Positions 1 to 12,851 of a stretch of DNA of 64,000 nucleotides are shown here, piece after piece. The notes beneath the pieces were generated by a model, which ran no database searches, was not told the origin of the DNA, and worked only from the letters and a program-made list of their open reading frames with translations. Made by a program: the position numbers and the translations under genes. The stretch covers positions 434,001 through 498,000 of the forward strand of contig JBBELK010000573.1 of NCBI GenBank assembly GCA_037783545.1, given 5' to 3'. The number at the start of each line of letters is the position of its first letter. Position 1 is the stretch's first letter. The DNA comes from Henricia sp. BOLD:AAB3569. Its lineage: Eukaryota > Echinodermata > Asteroidea > Spinulosida > Echinasteridae.

Positions 1-68
1 AGTTTTTTTCTAAACTTTGAAATTTCTCTGCCATTTCCCGGCGAAAGTCTGTCAATTTTTTATGACAA
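1..68. repeat. Partial monomer at left window edge
   Basis: The window opens at monomer phase 231 (agttttttt), so the first 68 bases are the 3' end of a monomer whose start lies outside. It carries seven Ts in the first T run where six is usual. The array therefore continues to the left. At the right edge, base 64,000 coincides with the last base of a monomer by chance of the cut, so the array probably continues there too. Confidence 0.95.
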
Positions 69-2000
69 GTGCGCAATATAGAGAGTTTGGAGCATGCAAA
101 ATTTGAAGTTCGTCGGAACATTTTTCAACCTCCAAATTTGCCGACGTTTGGACCACACTTTGACCAAATTGCCGAGCCAAACTGCGGTGCGTTAACGACA
201 GTCCGAATGACTGAGCATGCGCACAACTCAGGAGTACCCCAAAGAGGTGTGTACAGACAGCCACGGTTTGCGTGTGAGCAGTCAGGAAGCCCCAACCCAG
301 TTTTTTTCTAAACTTTGAAATTTCTCTGCCATTTCCCGGCGAAAGTCTGTCAATTTTGTATGACAAGTGCGCAATATAGAGAGTTTGGAGCATGCAAAAT
401 TTGAAGTTCGTCGGAACATTTTTCGACCTCCAAATTTGCCGACGTTTGGACCACACTTTGACCAAATTGCCGAGCCAAACTGCGGTGCGTTAACGACAGT
501 CCGAATGACTGAGCATGCGCACAACTCAGGAGTACCCCAAAGAGGTGTGTACAGACAGCCACGGTTTGCGTGAGAGCAGTCAGGAAGCCTCAACCCAGTT
601 TTTTCTAAACTTTGAAATTTCTCTGCCATTTCCCGGCGAAAGTCTGTCAATTTTTTATGACAAGTGCGCAATATAGAGAGTTTAGGGCATGCAAAATTTG
701 AAGTTCGTCGGAACATTTTTCGACCTCCAAATTTGCCGACGTTTGGACCACACTTTGACCAAATTGCCGAGCCAAACTGCGGTGCGTTAACGACAGTCCG
801 AATGACTGAGCATGCGCACAACTCAGGAGTACCCCAAAGAGGTGTGTACAGACAGCCACGGTTTGCGCGAGAGCAGTCAGGAAGCCTCAACCCAGTTTTT
901 TTCTAAACTTTGAAATTTCTCTGCCATTTCCCGGCGAAAGTCTGTCAATTTTTTTATGACAAGTGCGCACTATAGAGAGTTTAGGGCATGCAAAATTTGA
1001 AGTTCGTCGGAACATTTTTCGACCTCCAAATTTTCCGACGTTTGGACCACACTTTGACCAAATTGCCGAGCCAAACTGCGGTGCGTTAACGACAGTCCGA
1101 ATGACTGAGCATGCGCACAACTCAGGAGTACCCCAAAGAGGTGTGTACAGACAGCCACGGTTTGCGTGTGAGCAGTCAGGAAGCCCCAACCCAGTTTTTT
1201 TTCTAAACTTTGAAATTTCTCTGCCATTTCCCGGCGAAAGTCTGTCAATTTTTTATGACAAGTGCGCAATATAGAGAGTTTGGAGCATGCAAAATTTGAA
1301 GTTCGTCGGAACATTTTTCGACCTCCAAATTTGCCGACGTTTGGACCACACTTTGACCAAATTGCCGAGCCAAACTGCAGTGCGTTAACGACAGTCCGAA
1401 TGACTGAGCATGCGCACAACTCAGGAGTACCCCAAAGAGGTGTGTACAGACAGCCACGGTTTGCGTGTGAGCAGTCAGGAAGCCCCAACCCAGTTTTTTT
1501 CTAAACTTTGAAATTTCTCTGCCATTTCCCTGCGAAAGTCTGTCAATTTTTTATGACAAGTGCGCAATATAGAGAGTTTGGAGCATGCAAAATTTGAAGT
1601 TCGTCGGAACATTTTTCGACCTCCAAATTTGCCGACGTTTGGACCACACTTTGACCAAATTGCCGAGCCAAACTGCGGTGCGTTAACGACAGTCCGAATG
1701 ACTGAGCATGCGCACAACTCAGGAGTACCCCAAAGAGGTGTGTACAGACAGCCACGGTTTGCGTGAGAGCAGTCAAGAAGCCTCAACCCAGTTTTTTCTA
1801 AACTTTGACATTTCTCTGCCATTTTCCGGCGAAAGTCTGTCAATTTTTTATGACAAGTGCGCAATATAGAGAGTTTAGGGCATGCAAAATTTGAAGTTCG
1901 TCGGAACATTTTTCGACCTCCAAATTTGCCGACGTTTGGACCACACTTTGACCAAATTGCCGAGCCAAACTGCGGTGCGTTAACGACAGTCCGAATGACT
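69..2000. repeat. Left-edge monomer subfamily (ggagc type)
   Basis: Four of the first six monomers (69, 367, 1,262, 1,560) read gtttggagcatgc at phase 17-29 where nearly all other copies read gtttagggcatgc. Several also read gcgtgtgagcag and ccccaaccc near phases 202-228 (69, 963, 1,262). I saw neither combination further right. Spacing is irregular here (297-299 bp) because T-run length varies. Marker order does not match the neighbouring 36-monomer block, so this is a distinct domain of the array; whether it is older or nearer an array edge cannot be told from this window. Confidence 0.85.
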
Positions 2001-3044
2001 GAGCATGCGCACAACTCAGGAGTACCCCAAAGAGGTGTGTACAGACAGCCACGGTTTGCGTGAGAGCAGTCAGGAAGCCTCAACCCAGTTTTTTTCTAAA
2101 CTTTGAAATTTCTCTGCCATTTCCCGGCGAAAGTCTGTCAATTTTGTATGACAAGTGCGCAATATAGAGAGTTTAGGGCATGCAAAATTTGAAGTTCGTC
2201 GGAACATTAATCGACCTCCAAATTTGCCGACGTTTGGACCACACTTTGACCAAATTGCCGGCCAAACTGCGGTGCGTTAACGACAGTCCGAATGACTGAG
2301 CATGCGCACAACTCAGGAGTACCCCAAAGAGGTGTGTACAGACAGCCACGGTTTGCGCGAGAGCAGTCAGGAAGCCTCAACCCAGTTTTTTCTAAACTTT
2401 GAAATTTCTCTGCCATTTCCCGGCGAAAGTCTGTCAATTTTTTATGACAAGTGCGCAATATAGAGAGTTTAGGGCATGCAAAATTTGAAGTTCGTCGGAA
2501 CATTTTTCGACCTCCAAATTTGCCGACGTTTGGACCACACTTTGACCAAATTGCCGAGCCAAACTGCGGTGCGTTAACGACAGTCCGAATGACTGAGCAT
2601 GCGCACAACTCAGGAGTACCCCAAAGAGGTGTGTACAGACAGCCACGGTTTGCGTGAGAGCAGTCAGGAAGCCTCAACCCAGTTTTTTCTAAACTTTGAC
2701 ATTTCTCTGCCATTTCCCGGCGAAAGTCTGTCAATTTTTTATGACAAGTGCGCAATATAGAGAGTTTAGGGCATGCAAAATTTGAAGTTCGTCGGAACAT
2801 TTTTCGACCTCCAAATTTGCCGACGTTTGGACCACACTTTGACCAAATTGCCGAGCCAAACTGCGGTGCGTTAACGACAGTCCGAATGACTGAGCATGCG
2901 CACAACTCAGGAGTACCCCAAAGAGGTGTGTACAGACAGCCACGGTTTGCGTGAGAGCAGTCAGGAAGCCTCAACCCAGTTTTTTCTAAACTTTGAAATT
3001 TCTCTTCCATTTCCCGGCGAAAGTCTGTCAATTTTGTATGACAA

Positions 3045-6016
3045 GTGCGCAATATAGAGAGTTTAGGGCATGCAAAATTTGAAGTTCGTCGGAACATTTT
3101 TCAACCTCCAAATTTGCCGACGTTTGGACCACACTTTGACCAAATTGCCGAGCCAAACTGCGGTGCGTTAACGACAGTCCGAATGACTGAGCATGCGCAC
3201 AACTCAGGAGTACCCCAAAGAGGTGTGTACAGACAGCCACGGTTTGCGCGAGAGCAGTCAGGAAGCCTCAACCCAGTTTTTTCTAAACTTTGAAATTTCT
3301 CTGCCATTTCCCGGCGAAAGTCTGTCAATTTGTTATGACAAGTGCGCAATATAGAGAGTTTAGGGCATGCAAAATTTGAAGTTCGTCGGAACATTTTCCG
3401 ACCTCCAAATTTGCCGACGTTTGGACCACACTTTGACCAAATTGCCGAGCCAAACTGCGGTGCGTTAACGACAGTCCGAATGACTGAGCATGCGCACAAC
3501 TCAGGAGTACCCCAAAGAGGTGTGTACAGACAGCCACGGTTTGCGTGAGAGCAGTCAGGAAGCCTCAACCCAGCTTTTTCTAAACTTTGAAATTTCTCTG
3601 CCATTTCCCGGCGAAAGTCTGTCAATTTTTTATGACAAGTGCGCAATATAGAGAGTTTAGGGCATGCAAAATTTGAAGTTCGTCGGAACATTTTTCGACC
3701 TCCAAATTTGCCGACGTTTGGACCACACTTTGACCAAATTGCCGAGCCAAACTGCGGTGCGTTAACGACAGTCCGAATGACTGAGCATGCGCACAACTCA
3801 GGAGTACCCCAAAGAGGTGTGTACAGACAGCCACGGTTTGCGCGAGAGCAGTCAGGAAGCCTCAACCCATTTTTTTTCTAAACTTTGAAATTTCTCTGCC
3901 ATTTCCCGGCGAAAGTCTGTCAATTTTTTATGACAAGTGCGCAATATAGAGAGTTTAGGGCATGCAAAATTTGAAGTTCGTCGGAACATTTTTCGACCTC
4001 CAAATTTGCCGACGTTTGGACCACATTTTGACCAAACTGCCGAGCCAAACTGCGGTGCGTTAACGACAGTCCGAATGACTGAGCATGCGCACAACTCAGG
4101 AGTACCCCAAAGAGGTGTGTACAGACAGCCACGGTTTGCGTGAGAGCAGTCAGGAAGCCTCAACCCAGTTTTTTCTAAACTTTGAAATTTCTCTTCCATT
4201 TCCCGGCGAAAGTCTGTCAATTTTGTATGACAAGTGCGCAATATAGAGAGTTTAGGGCATGCAAAATTTGAAGTTCGTCGGAACATTTTTCGACCTCCAA
4301 ATTTGCCGACGTCACTTGACCAAATTGCCGAGACAAACTGCGGTGCGTTAACGACAGTCCGAATGACTGAGGCATGCGCACAACTCAGGAGTACCCCAAA
4401 GAGGTGTGTACAGACAGCCACGGTTTGCGTGAGGAGCAGTCAGGAAGCCTCAACCCAGTTTTTTCTAAACTTTGAAATTTCTCTTCCATTTCCCGGCGAA
4501 AGTCTGTCAATTTTGTATGACAAGTGCGCAATATAGAGAGTTTAGGGCATGCAAAATTTGAAGTTCGTCCGGAACATTATTCAACCTCCAAATTTGCCGA
4601 CGTTTGGACCACACTTTTGACCAATTGCCGAGCCAAACTGCGGTGCGTTAACGACAGTCCGAATGACTGAGCATGCGCACAACTCAGGAGTACCCCAAAG
4701 AGGTGTGTACAGACAGCCACGGTTTGCGCGAGAGCAGTCAGGAAGCCTCCTTAACCCAGTTTTTTCTAAACTTTGAAATTTCTCTGCCATTTCCCGGCGA
4801 AAGGTCTGTCAATTTGTTATGACAAGTGCGGCAATATAGAGAGTTTAGGGCATGCAAAATTTGAAGTTCGTCGGAACATTTTCCGACCTCCAAATTTGCC
4901 GACGTTTGGACCACACTTTGACCAAATTGCCGAGCCAAACTGCGGTGCGTTAACGACAGTCCGAATGACTGAGCATGCGCACAACTCAGGAGTACCCCAA
5001 AGAGGTGTGTACAGACAGCCACGGTTTGCGTGAGAGCAGTCAGGAAGCCTCAACCCAGCTTTTTCTAAACTTTGAAATTTCTCTGCCATTTCCCGGCGAA
5101 AGTCTGTCAATTTTTTATGACAAGTGCGCAATATAGAGAGTTTAGGGCATGCAAAATTGAAGTTCGTCGGAACATTTTTCGACCTCCAAATTTGCCGACG
5201 TTTGGACCACACTTTGACCAAAATTGCCGAGCCAAACTGCGGTGCGTTAACGACAGTCCGAATGACTGAGCATGCGCACAACTCAGGAGTACCCCAAAGA
5301 GGTGTGTACAGACAGCGCACGGTTTGCGCGAGAGCAGTCAGGAAGCCTCAACCCATTTTTTTTCTAAACTTTGAAATTTCTCTGCCATTTCCCGGCGAAA
5401 GTCTGTCAATTTTTTATGACAAGTGCGCAATATAGAGAGTTTAGGGCATGCAAAATTTGAAGTTCGTCGGAACATTTTTCGACCTCCAAATTTGCCGACG
5501 TTTGGACCACATTTTGACCAAACTGCCGAGCCAAACTGCGGTGCGTTAACGACAGTCCGAATGACTGAGCATGCGCACAACTCAGGAGTACCCCAAAGAG
5601 GTGTGTACAGACAGCCACGGTTTGCGTGAGAGCAGTCAGGAAGCCTCAACCCAGTTTTTTCTAAACTTTGAAATTTCTCTTCCATTTCCCGGCGAAAGTC
5701 TGTCAATTTTTTATGACAAGTGCGCAATATAGAGAGTTTAGGGCATGCAAAATTTGAAGTTCGTCAAAACATTTTTCGACCTCCAAATTTGCCGACGTTT
5801 GGACCACACTTTGACCAAATTGCCGAGCCAAACTGCGGTGCGTTAACGACAGTCCGAATGACTGAGCATGCGCACAACTCAGGAGTACCCCAAAGAGGTG
5901 TGTACAGACAGCCACGGTTTGCGTGAGAGCAGTCAGGAAGCCTCAACCCAGTTTTTTCTAAACTTTGAAATTTCTCTGCCATTTCCCGGCGAAAGTCTGT
6001 CAATTTTTTATGACAA
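3045..6016. repeat. Nested five-monomer duplication in copy 1
   Basis: Monomers from 3,045 (Qt, Cc, Kc, Tt, Te) are followed by a second run from 4,524 (Qt, Cc, Kc, Tt, Rq). Four of five types match in order, including the rare Tt monomer with its eight-T junction (cccatttttttt) just before it. In the cleaner second 10.7-kb copy the same pair starts at 13,742 and 15,228, a spacing of 1,486 bp. This small duplication is present in both 10.7-kb copies, so it predates the large one. Confidence 0.88.
4310..5320. other. Cluster of small indels, possible unpolished patch
   Basis: About twelve small indels fall in this 1-kb stretch, against almost none elsewhere in the array. Compared with the copy 10,697 bp downstream they are: loss of 9 bp near 4,313; single-base gains near 4,371, 4,433, 4,570 and 4,617; a loss near 4,625; a gain of 3 near 4,749; gains near 4,803 and 4,830; a loss near 5,157; gains near 5,222 and 5,316. 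One base change lies near 4,580. The net length change is exactly zero: the 4,234-5,423 and 14,931-16,120 intervals are both 1,189 bp. Most gains lengthen a short run of one base, as errors in a single long read do. Assembly error is the first explanation to consider. Confidence 0.8.
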
Positions 6017-6313
6017 GTGCGCAATATAGAGAGTTTAGGGCATGCAAAATTTGAAGTTCGTCGGAACATTTTTCGACCTCCAAATTTGCCGACGTTTGGA
6101 CCACACTTTGACCAAATTGCCGAGCCAAACTGCGGTGCGTTAACGACAGTCCGAATGACTGAGCATGCGCACAACTCAGGAGTACCCCAAAGAGGTGTGT
6201 ACAGACAGCCACGGTTTGCGTGAGAGCAGTCAGGAAGCCTCAACCCAGTTTTTTCTAAACTTTGACATTTCTCTGCCATTTCCCGGCGAAAGTCTGTCAA
6301 TTTTTTATGACAA

Positions 6314-8393
6314 GTGCGCAATATAGAGAGTTTAGGGCATGCAGAATTTGAAGTTCGTCGGAACATTTTTCGACCTCCAAATTTGCCGACGTTTGGACCA
6401 CACTTTGACCAAATTGCCGAGCCAAACTGCGGTGCGTTAACGACAGTCCGAATGACTGAGCATGCGCACAACTCAGGAGTACCCCAAAGAGGTGTGTACA
6501 GACAGCCACGGTTTGCGTGAGAGCAGTCAGGAAGCCTCAACCCAGTTTTTTCTAAACTTTGAAATTTCTCTTCCATTTCCCGGCGAAAGTCTGTCAATTT
6601 TGTATGACAAGTGCGCAATATAGAGAGTTTAGGGCATGCAAAATTTGAAGTTCGTCGGAACATTTTTCGACCTCCAAATTTGCCGACGTTTGGACCACAC
6701 TTTGACCAAATTGCCGAGACAAACTGCGGTGCGTTAACGACAGTCCGAATGACTGAGCATGCGCACAACTCAGGAGTACCCCAAAGAGGTGTGTACAGAC
6801 AGCCACGGTTTGCGTGAGAGCAGTCAGGAAGCCTCAACCCAGTTTTTTTCTAAACTTTGAAATTTCTCTGCTATTTCCCGGCGAAAGTCTGTCAATTGTT
6901 TATGACAAGTGCGCAATATAGAGAGTTTAGGGCATGCAAAATTTGAAGTTCGTCGGAACATTTTTCGACCTCCAAATTTGCCGACGTTTGGACCACACTT
7001 TGACCAAATTGCCGAGCCAAACTGCGGTGCGTTAACGACAGTCCGAATGACTGAGCATGCGCACAACTCAGGAGTACCCCAAAGAGGTGTGTACAGACAG
7101 CCACGGTTTGCGCGAGAGCAGTCAGGAAGCCTCAACCTAGTTTTTTCTAAACTTTGAAATTTCTCTGCCATTTCCCGGCGAAAGTCTGTCAATTTGTTAT
7201 GACAAGTGCACAATATAGAGAGTTTAGGGCATGCAAAATTTGAAGTTCGTCGGAACATTTTCCGACCTCCAAATTTGCCGACGTTTGGACCACACTTTGA
7301 CCAAATTGCCGAGCCAAACTGCGGTGCGTTAACGACAGTCCGAATGACTGAGCATGCGCACAACTCAGGAGTACCCCAAAGAGGTGTGTACAGACAGCCA
7401 CGGTTTGCGTGAGAGCAGTCAGGAAGCCTCAACCCAGCTTTTTCTAAACTTTGAAATTTCTCTGCCATTTCCCGGCGAAAGTCTGTCAATTTTTTATGAC
7501 AAGTGCGCAATATAGAGAGTTTAGGGCATGCAAAATTTGAAGTTCGTCGGAACATTTTTCGACCTCCAAATTTGCCGACGTTTGGACCACACTTTGACCA
7601 AATTGCCGAGCCAAACTGCGGTGCGTTAACGACAGTCCGAATGACTGAGCATGCGCACAACTCAGGAGTACCCCAAAGAGGTGTGTACAGACAGCCACGG
7701 TTTGCGTGAGAGCAGCCAGGAAGCCTCAACCCAGTTTTTTCTAAACTTTTAAATTTCTCTGCCATTTCCCGGCGAAAGTCTGTCAATTTTTTATGACAAG
7801 TGCGCAATATAGAGAGTTTAGGGCATGCAAAATTTGAAGTTCGTCGGAACATTTTTCGACCTCCAAATTTGCCGACGTTTGGACCACACTTTGACCAAAT
7901 TGCCGAGCCAAACTGCGGTGCGTTAACGACAGTCCGAGTGACTGAGCATGCGCACAACTCAGGAGTACCCCAAAGAGGTGTGTACAGACAGCCACGGTTT
8001 GCGTGAGAGCAGTCAGGAAGCCTCAACCCAGTTTTTTCTAAACTTTGAAATTTCTCTGCCATTTCCCGGCGAAAGTCTGTCAATTTTTTATGACAAGTGC
8101 GCAATATAGAGAGTTTAGGGCATGCAAAATTTGAAGTTCGTCGGAACATTTTTCAACCTCCAAATTTGCCGACGTTTGGACCACACTTTGACCAAATTGC
8201 CGAGCCAAACTGCGGTGCGTTAACGACAGTCCGAATGACTGAGCATGCGCACAACTCAGGAGTACCCCAAAGAGGTGTGTACAGACAGCCACGGTTTGCG
8301 TGAGAGCAGTCAGGAAGCCTCAACCCAGTTTTTTCTAAACTTTGAAATTTCTCTGCCATTTCCCGGCGAAAGTCTGTCAATTTTTTATGACAA
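6314..8393. repeat. Seven-monomer module, first instance in copy 1
   Basis: The module Eg, Te, Lc, Ca, Kc, Vs, Qs runs through seven monomers here and recurs at 10,771-12,851, a spacing of 4,457 bp (15 monomers). The instances share the rare aacctag junction after Lc and gcacaat in the next monomer. In the second 10.7-kb copy the equivalents start at 17,011 and 21,469. Monomers between the instances differ in type, so this is a repeated module inside a longer unit, not a simple tandem pair. Confidence 0.88.
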
Positions 8394-10770
8394 GTGCGCA
8401 ATATAGAGAGTTTAGGGCATGCAAAATTTGAAGTTCGTCGGAACATTTTTCGACCTCCAAATTTGCCGACGTTTGGACCACACTTTGACCAAATTGCCGA
8501 GCCAAACTGCGGTGCGTTAACGACAGTCCGAATGACTGAGCATGCGCACAACTCAGGAGTACCCCAAAGAGGTGTGTACAGACAGCCACGGTTTGCGTGA
8601 GAGCAGCCAGGAAGCCTCAACCCAGTTTTTTCTAAACTTTTAAATTTCTCTGCCATTTCCCGGCGAAAGTCTGTCAATTTTTTATGACAAGTGCGCAATA
8701 TAGAGAGTTTAGGGCATGCAAAATTTGAAGTTCGTCGGAACATTTTTCGACCTCCAAATTTGCCGACGTTTGGACCACACTTTGACCAAATTGCCGAGCC
8801 AAACTGCGGTGCGTTAACGACAGTCCGAGTGACTGAGCATGCGCACAACTCAGGAGTACCCCAAAGAGGTGTGTACAGACAGCCACGGTTTGCGTGAGAG
8901 CAGTCAGGAAGCCTCAACCCAGTTTTTTCTAAACTTTGAAATTTCTCTGCCATTTCCCGGCGAAAGTCTGTCAATTTTTTATGACAAGTGCGCAATATAG
9001 AGAGTTTAGGGCATGCAAAATTTAAAATTCGTCGGAACATTTTTCAACCTCCAAATTTGCCGACGTTTGGACCACACTTTGACCAAATTGCCGAGCCAAA
9101 CTGCGGTGCGTTAACGACAGTCCGAATGACTGAGCATGCGCACAACTCAGGAGTACCCCAAAGAGGTGTGTACAGACAGCCACGGTTTGCGTGAGAGCAG
9201 TCAGGAAGCCTCAACCCAGTTTTTTCTAAACTTTGAAATTTCTCTGCCATTTCCCGGCGAAAGTCTGTCAATTTTTTATGACAAGTGCGCAATATAGAGA
9301 GTTTAGGGCATGCAAAATTTGAAGTTCGTCGGAACATTTTTCGACCTCCAAATTTGCCGACGTTTGGACCACACTTTGACCAAATTGCCGAGCCAAACTG
9401 CGGTGCGTTAACGACAGTCCGAATGACTGAGCATGCGCACAACTCAGGAGTACCCCAAAGAGGTGTGTACAGACAGCCACGGTTTGCGTGAGAGCAGTCA
9501 GGAAGCCTCAACCCAGTTTTTTCTAAACTTTGAAATTTCTCTGCCATTTCCCGGCGAAAGTCTGTCAATTTTTTATGACAAGTGCGCAATATAGAGAGTT
9601 TAGGGCATGCAAAATTTGAAGTTCGTCGGAACATTTTTCGACCTCCAAATTTGCCGACGTTTGGACCACACTTTGACCAAATTGCCGAGCCAAACTGCGG
9701 TGCGTTAACGACAGTCCGAATGACTGAGCATGCGCACAACTCAGGAGTACCCCAAAGAGGTGTGTACAGACAGCCACGGTTTGCGTGAGAGCAGTCAGGA
9801 AGCCTCAACCCATTTTTTTTCTAAACTTTGAAATTTCTCTGCTATTTCCCGGCGAAAGTCTGTCAATTGTTTATGACAAGTGCGCAATATAGAGAGTTTA
9901 GGGCATGCAAAATTTGAAGTTCGTCGGAACATTTTTCGACCTCCAAATTTGCCGACGTTTGGACCACACTTTGACCAAATTGCCGAGCCAAACTGCGGTG
10001 CGTTAACGACAGTCCGAATGACTGAGCATGCGCACAACTCAGGAGTACCCCAAAGAGGTGTGTACAGACAGCCACGGTTTGCGTGAGAGCAGTCAGGAAG
10101 CCTCAACCCAGTTTTTTCTAAACTTTGAAATTTCTCTTCCATTTCCCGGCGAAAGTCTGTCAATTTTGTATGACAAGTGCGCAATATAGAGAGTTTAGGG
10201 CATGCAAAATTTGAAGTTCGTCGGAACATTTTTCGACCTCCAAATTTGCCGACGTTTGGACCACACTTTGACCAAATTGCCGAGACAAACTGCGGTGCGT
10301 TAACGACAGTCCGAATGACTGAGCATGCGCACAACTCAGGAGTACCCCAAAGAGGTGTGTACAGACAGCCACGGTTTGCGTGAGAGCAGTCAGGAAGCCT
10401 CAACCCAGTTTTTTCTAAACTTTGAAATTTCTCTTCCATTTCCCGGCGAAAGTCTGTCAATTTTTTATGACAAGTGCGCAATATAGAGAGTTTAGGGCAT
10501 GCAAAATTTAAAGTTCGTCGGAACATTTTTCGACCTCCAAATTTGCCGACGTTTGGACCACACTTTGACCAAATTGCCGAGCCAAACTGCGGTGCGTTAA
10601 CGACAGTCCGAATGACTGAGCATGCGCACAACTCAGGAGTACCCCAAAGAGGTGTGTACAGACAGCCACGGTTTGCGTGAGAGCAGTCAGGAAGCCTCAA
10701 CCCAGTTTTTTCTAAACTTTGACATTTCTCTGCCATTTCCCGGCGAAAGTCTGTCAATTTTTTATGACAA

Positions 10771-12851
10771 GTGCGCAATATAGAGAGTTTAGGGCATGCA
10801 GAATTTGAAGTTCGTCGGAACATTTTTCGACCTCCAAATTTGCCGACGTTTGGACCACACTTTGACCAAATTGCCGAGCCAAACTGCGGTGCGTTAACGA
10901 CAGTCCGAATGACTGAGCATGCGCACAACTCAGGAGTACCCCAAAGAGGTGTGTACAGACAGCCACGGTTTGCGTGAGAGCAGTCAGGAAGCCTCAACCC
11001 AGTTTTTTCTAAACTTTGAAATTTCTCTTCCATTTCCCGGCGAAAGTCTGTCAATTTTGTATGACAAGTGCGCAATATAGAGAGTTTAGGGCATGCAAAA
11101 TTTGAAGTTCGTCGGAACATTTTTCGACCTCCAAATTTGCCGACGTTTGGACCACACTTTGACCAAATTGCCGAGACAAACTGCGGTGCGTTAACGACAG
11201 TCCGAATGACTGAGCATGCGCACAACTCAGGAGTACCCCAAAGAGGTGTGTACAGACAGCCACGGTTTGCGTGAGAGCAGTCAGGAAGCCTCAACCCAGT
11301 TTTTTTCTAAACTTTGAAATTTCTCTGCTATTTCCCGGCGAAAGTCTGTCAATTGTTTATGACAAGTGCGCAATATAGAGAGTTTAGGGCATGCAAAATT
11401 TGAAGTTCGTCGGAACATTTTTCGACCTCCAAATTTGCCGACGTTTGGACCACACTTTGACCAAATTGCCGAGCCAAACTGCGGTGCGTTAACGACAGTC
11501 CGAATGACTGAGCATGCGCACAACTCAGGAGTACCCCAAAGAGGTGTGTACAGACAGCCACGGTTTGCGCGAGAGCAGTCAGGAAGCCTCAACCTAGTTT
11601 TTTCTAAACTTTGAAATTTCTCTGCCATTTCCCGGCGAAAGTCTGTCAATTTGTTATGACAAGTGCACAATATAGAGAGTTTAGGGCATGCAAAATTTGA
11701 AGTTCGTCGGAACATTTTCCGACCTCCAAATTTGCCGACGTTTGGACCACACTTTGACCAAATTGCCGAGCCAAACTGCGGTGCGTTAACGACAGTCCGA
11801 ATGACTGAGCATGCGCACAACTCAGGAGTACCCCAAAGAGGTGTGTACAGACAGCCACGGTTTGCGTGAGAGCAGTCAGGAAGCCTCAACCCAGCTTTTT
11901 CTAAACTTTGAAATTTCTCTGCCATTTCCCGGCGAAAGTCTGTCAATTTTTTATGACAAGTGCGCAATATAGAGAGTTTAGGGCATGCAAAATTTGAAGT
12001 TCGTCGGAACATTTTTCGACCTCCAAATTTGCCGACGTTTGGACCACACTTTGACCAAATTGCCGAGCCAAACTGCGGTGCGTTAACGACAGTCCGAATG
12101 ACTGAGCATGCGCACAACTCAGGAGTACCCCAAAGAGGTGTGTACAGACAGCCACGGTTTGCGTGAGAGCAGCCAGGAAGCCTCAACCCAGTTTTTTCTA
12201 AACTTTTAAATTTCTCTGCCATTTCCCGGCGAAAGTCTGTCAATTTTTTATGACAAGTGCGCAATATAGAGAGTTTAGGGCATGCAAAATTTGAAGTTCG
12301 TCGGAACATTTTTCGACCTCCAAATTTGCCGACGTTTGGACCACACTTTGACCAAATTGCCGAGCCAAACTGCGGTGCGTTAACGACAGTCCGAGTGACT
12401 GAGCATGCGCACAACTCAGGAGTACCCCAAAGAGGTGTGTACAGACAGCCACGGTTTGCGTGAGAGCAGTCAGGAAGCCTCAACCCAGTTTTTTCTAAAC
12501 TTTGAAATTTCTCTGCCATTTCCCGGCGAAAGTCTGTCAATTTTTTATGACAAGTGCGCAATATAGAGAGTTTAGGGCATGCAAAATTTGAAGTTCGTCG
12601 GAACATTTTTCAACCTCCAAATTTGCCGACGTTTGGACCACACTTTGACCAAATTGCCGAGCCAAACTGCGGTGCGTTAACGACAGTCCGAATGACTGAG
12701 CATGCGCACAACTCAGGAGTACCCCAAAGAGGTGTGTACAGACAGCCACGGTTTGCGTGAGAGCAGTCAGGAAGCCTCAACCCAGTTTTTTTCTAAACTT
12801 TGAAATTTCTCTGCCATTTCCCGGCGAAAGTCTGTCAATTTTGTATGACAA
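10771..12851. repeat. Seven-monomer module, second instance in copy 1
   Basis: This is the same seven types in order as at 6,314-8,393 and ends exactly where the second 10.7-kb copy takes over. Its last monomer has a seven-T run where the earlier instance has six, because the junction to the Dl monomer at 12,852 brings in that run. The location of the 36-monomer breakpoint in or next to this module suggests the module supplied the homology for the large unequal exchange; that is inference. Confidence 0.8.

Larger units (their letters stand above)
2000..12696. repeat. 36-monomer higher-order repeat, copy 1 (10,697 bp)
   Basis: Monomer order is Dl, Na, Gc, Qt, Cc, Kc, Tt, Te, Qt, Cc, Kc, Tt, Rq, Na, Eg, Te, Lc, Ca, Kc, Vs, Qs, Na, Vs, Ks, Na, Na, Lc, Te, Kt, Eg, Te, Lc, Ca, Kc, Vs, Qs, starting with the monomer at 2,155. 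The same 36 types recur in the same order 10,697 bp downstream. The left boundary lies between about 1,918 (ttcgacc here, ttcaacc 10,697 bp on) and about 2,087 (a seven-T run shared with 12,785), so the stated ends carry roughly 85 bp of uncertainty. This copy alone carries the noisy stretch at 4,310-5,320. Confidence 0.93.

Noticed and set aside
7126-7140. aacctag junction as a separate element boundary
   Set aside because: It is a single-base variant of aacccag linked to the Lc monomer and copied with its block (also near 11,595, 17,834, 22,291).
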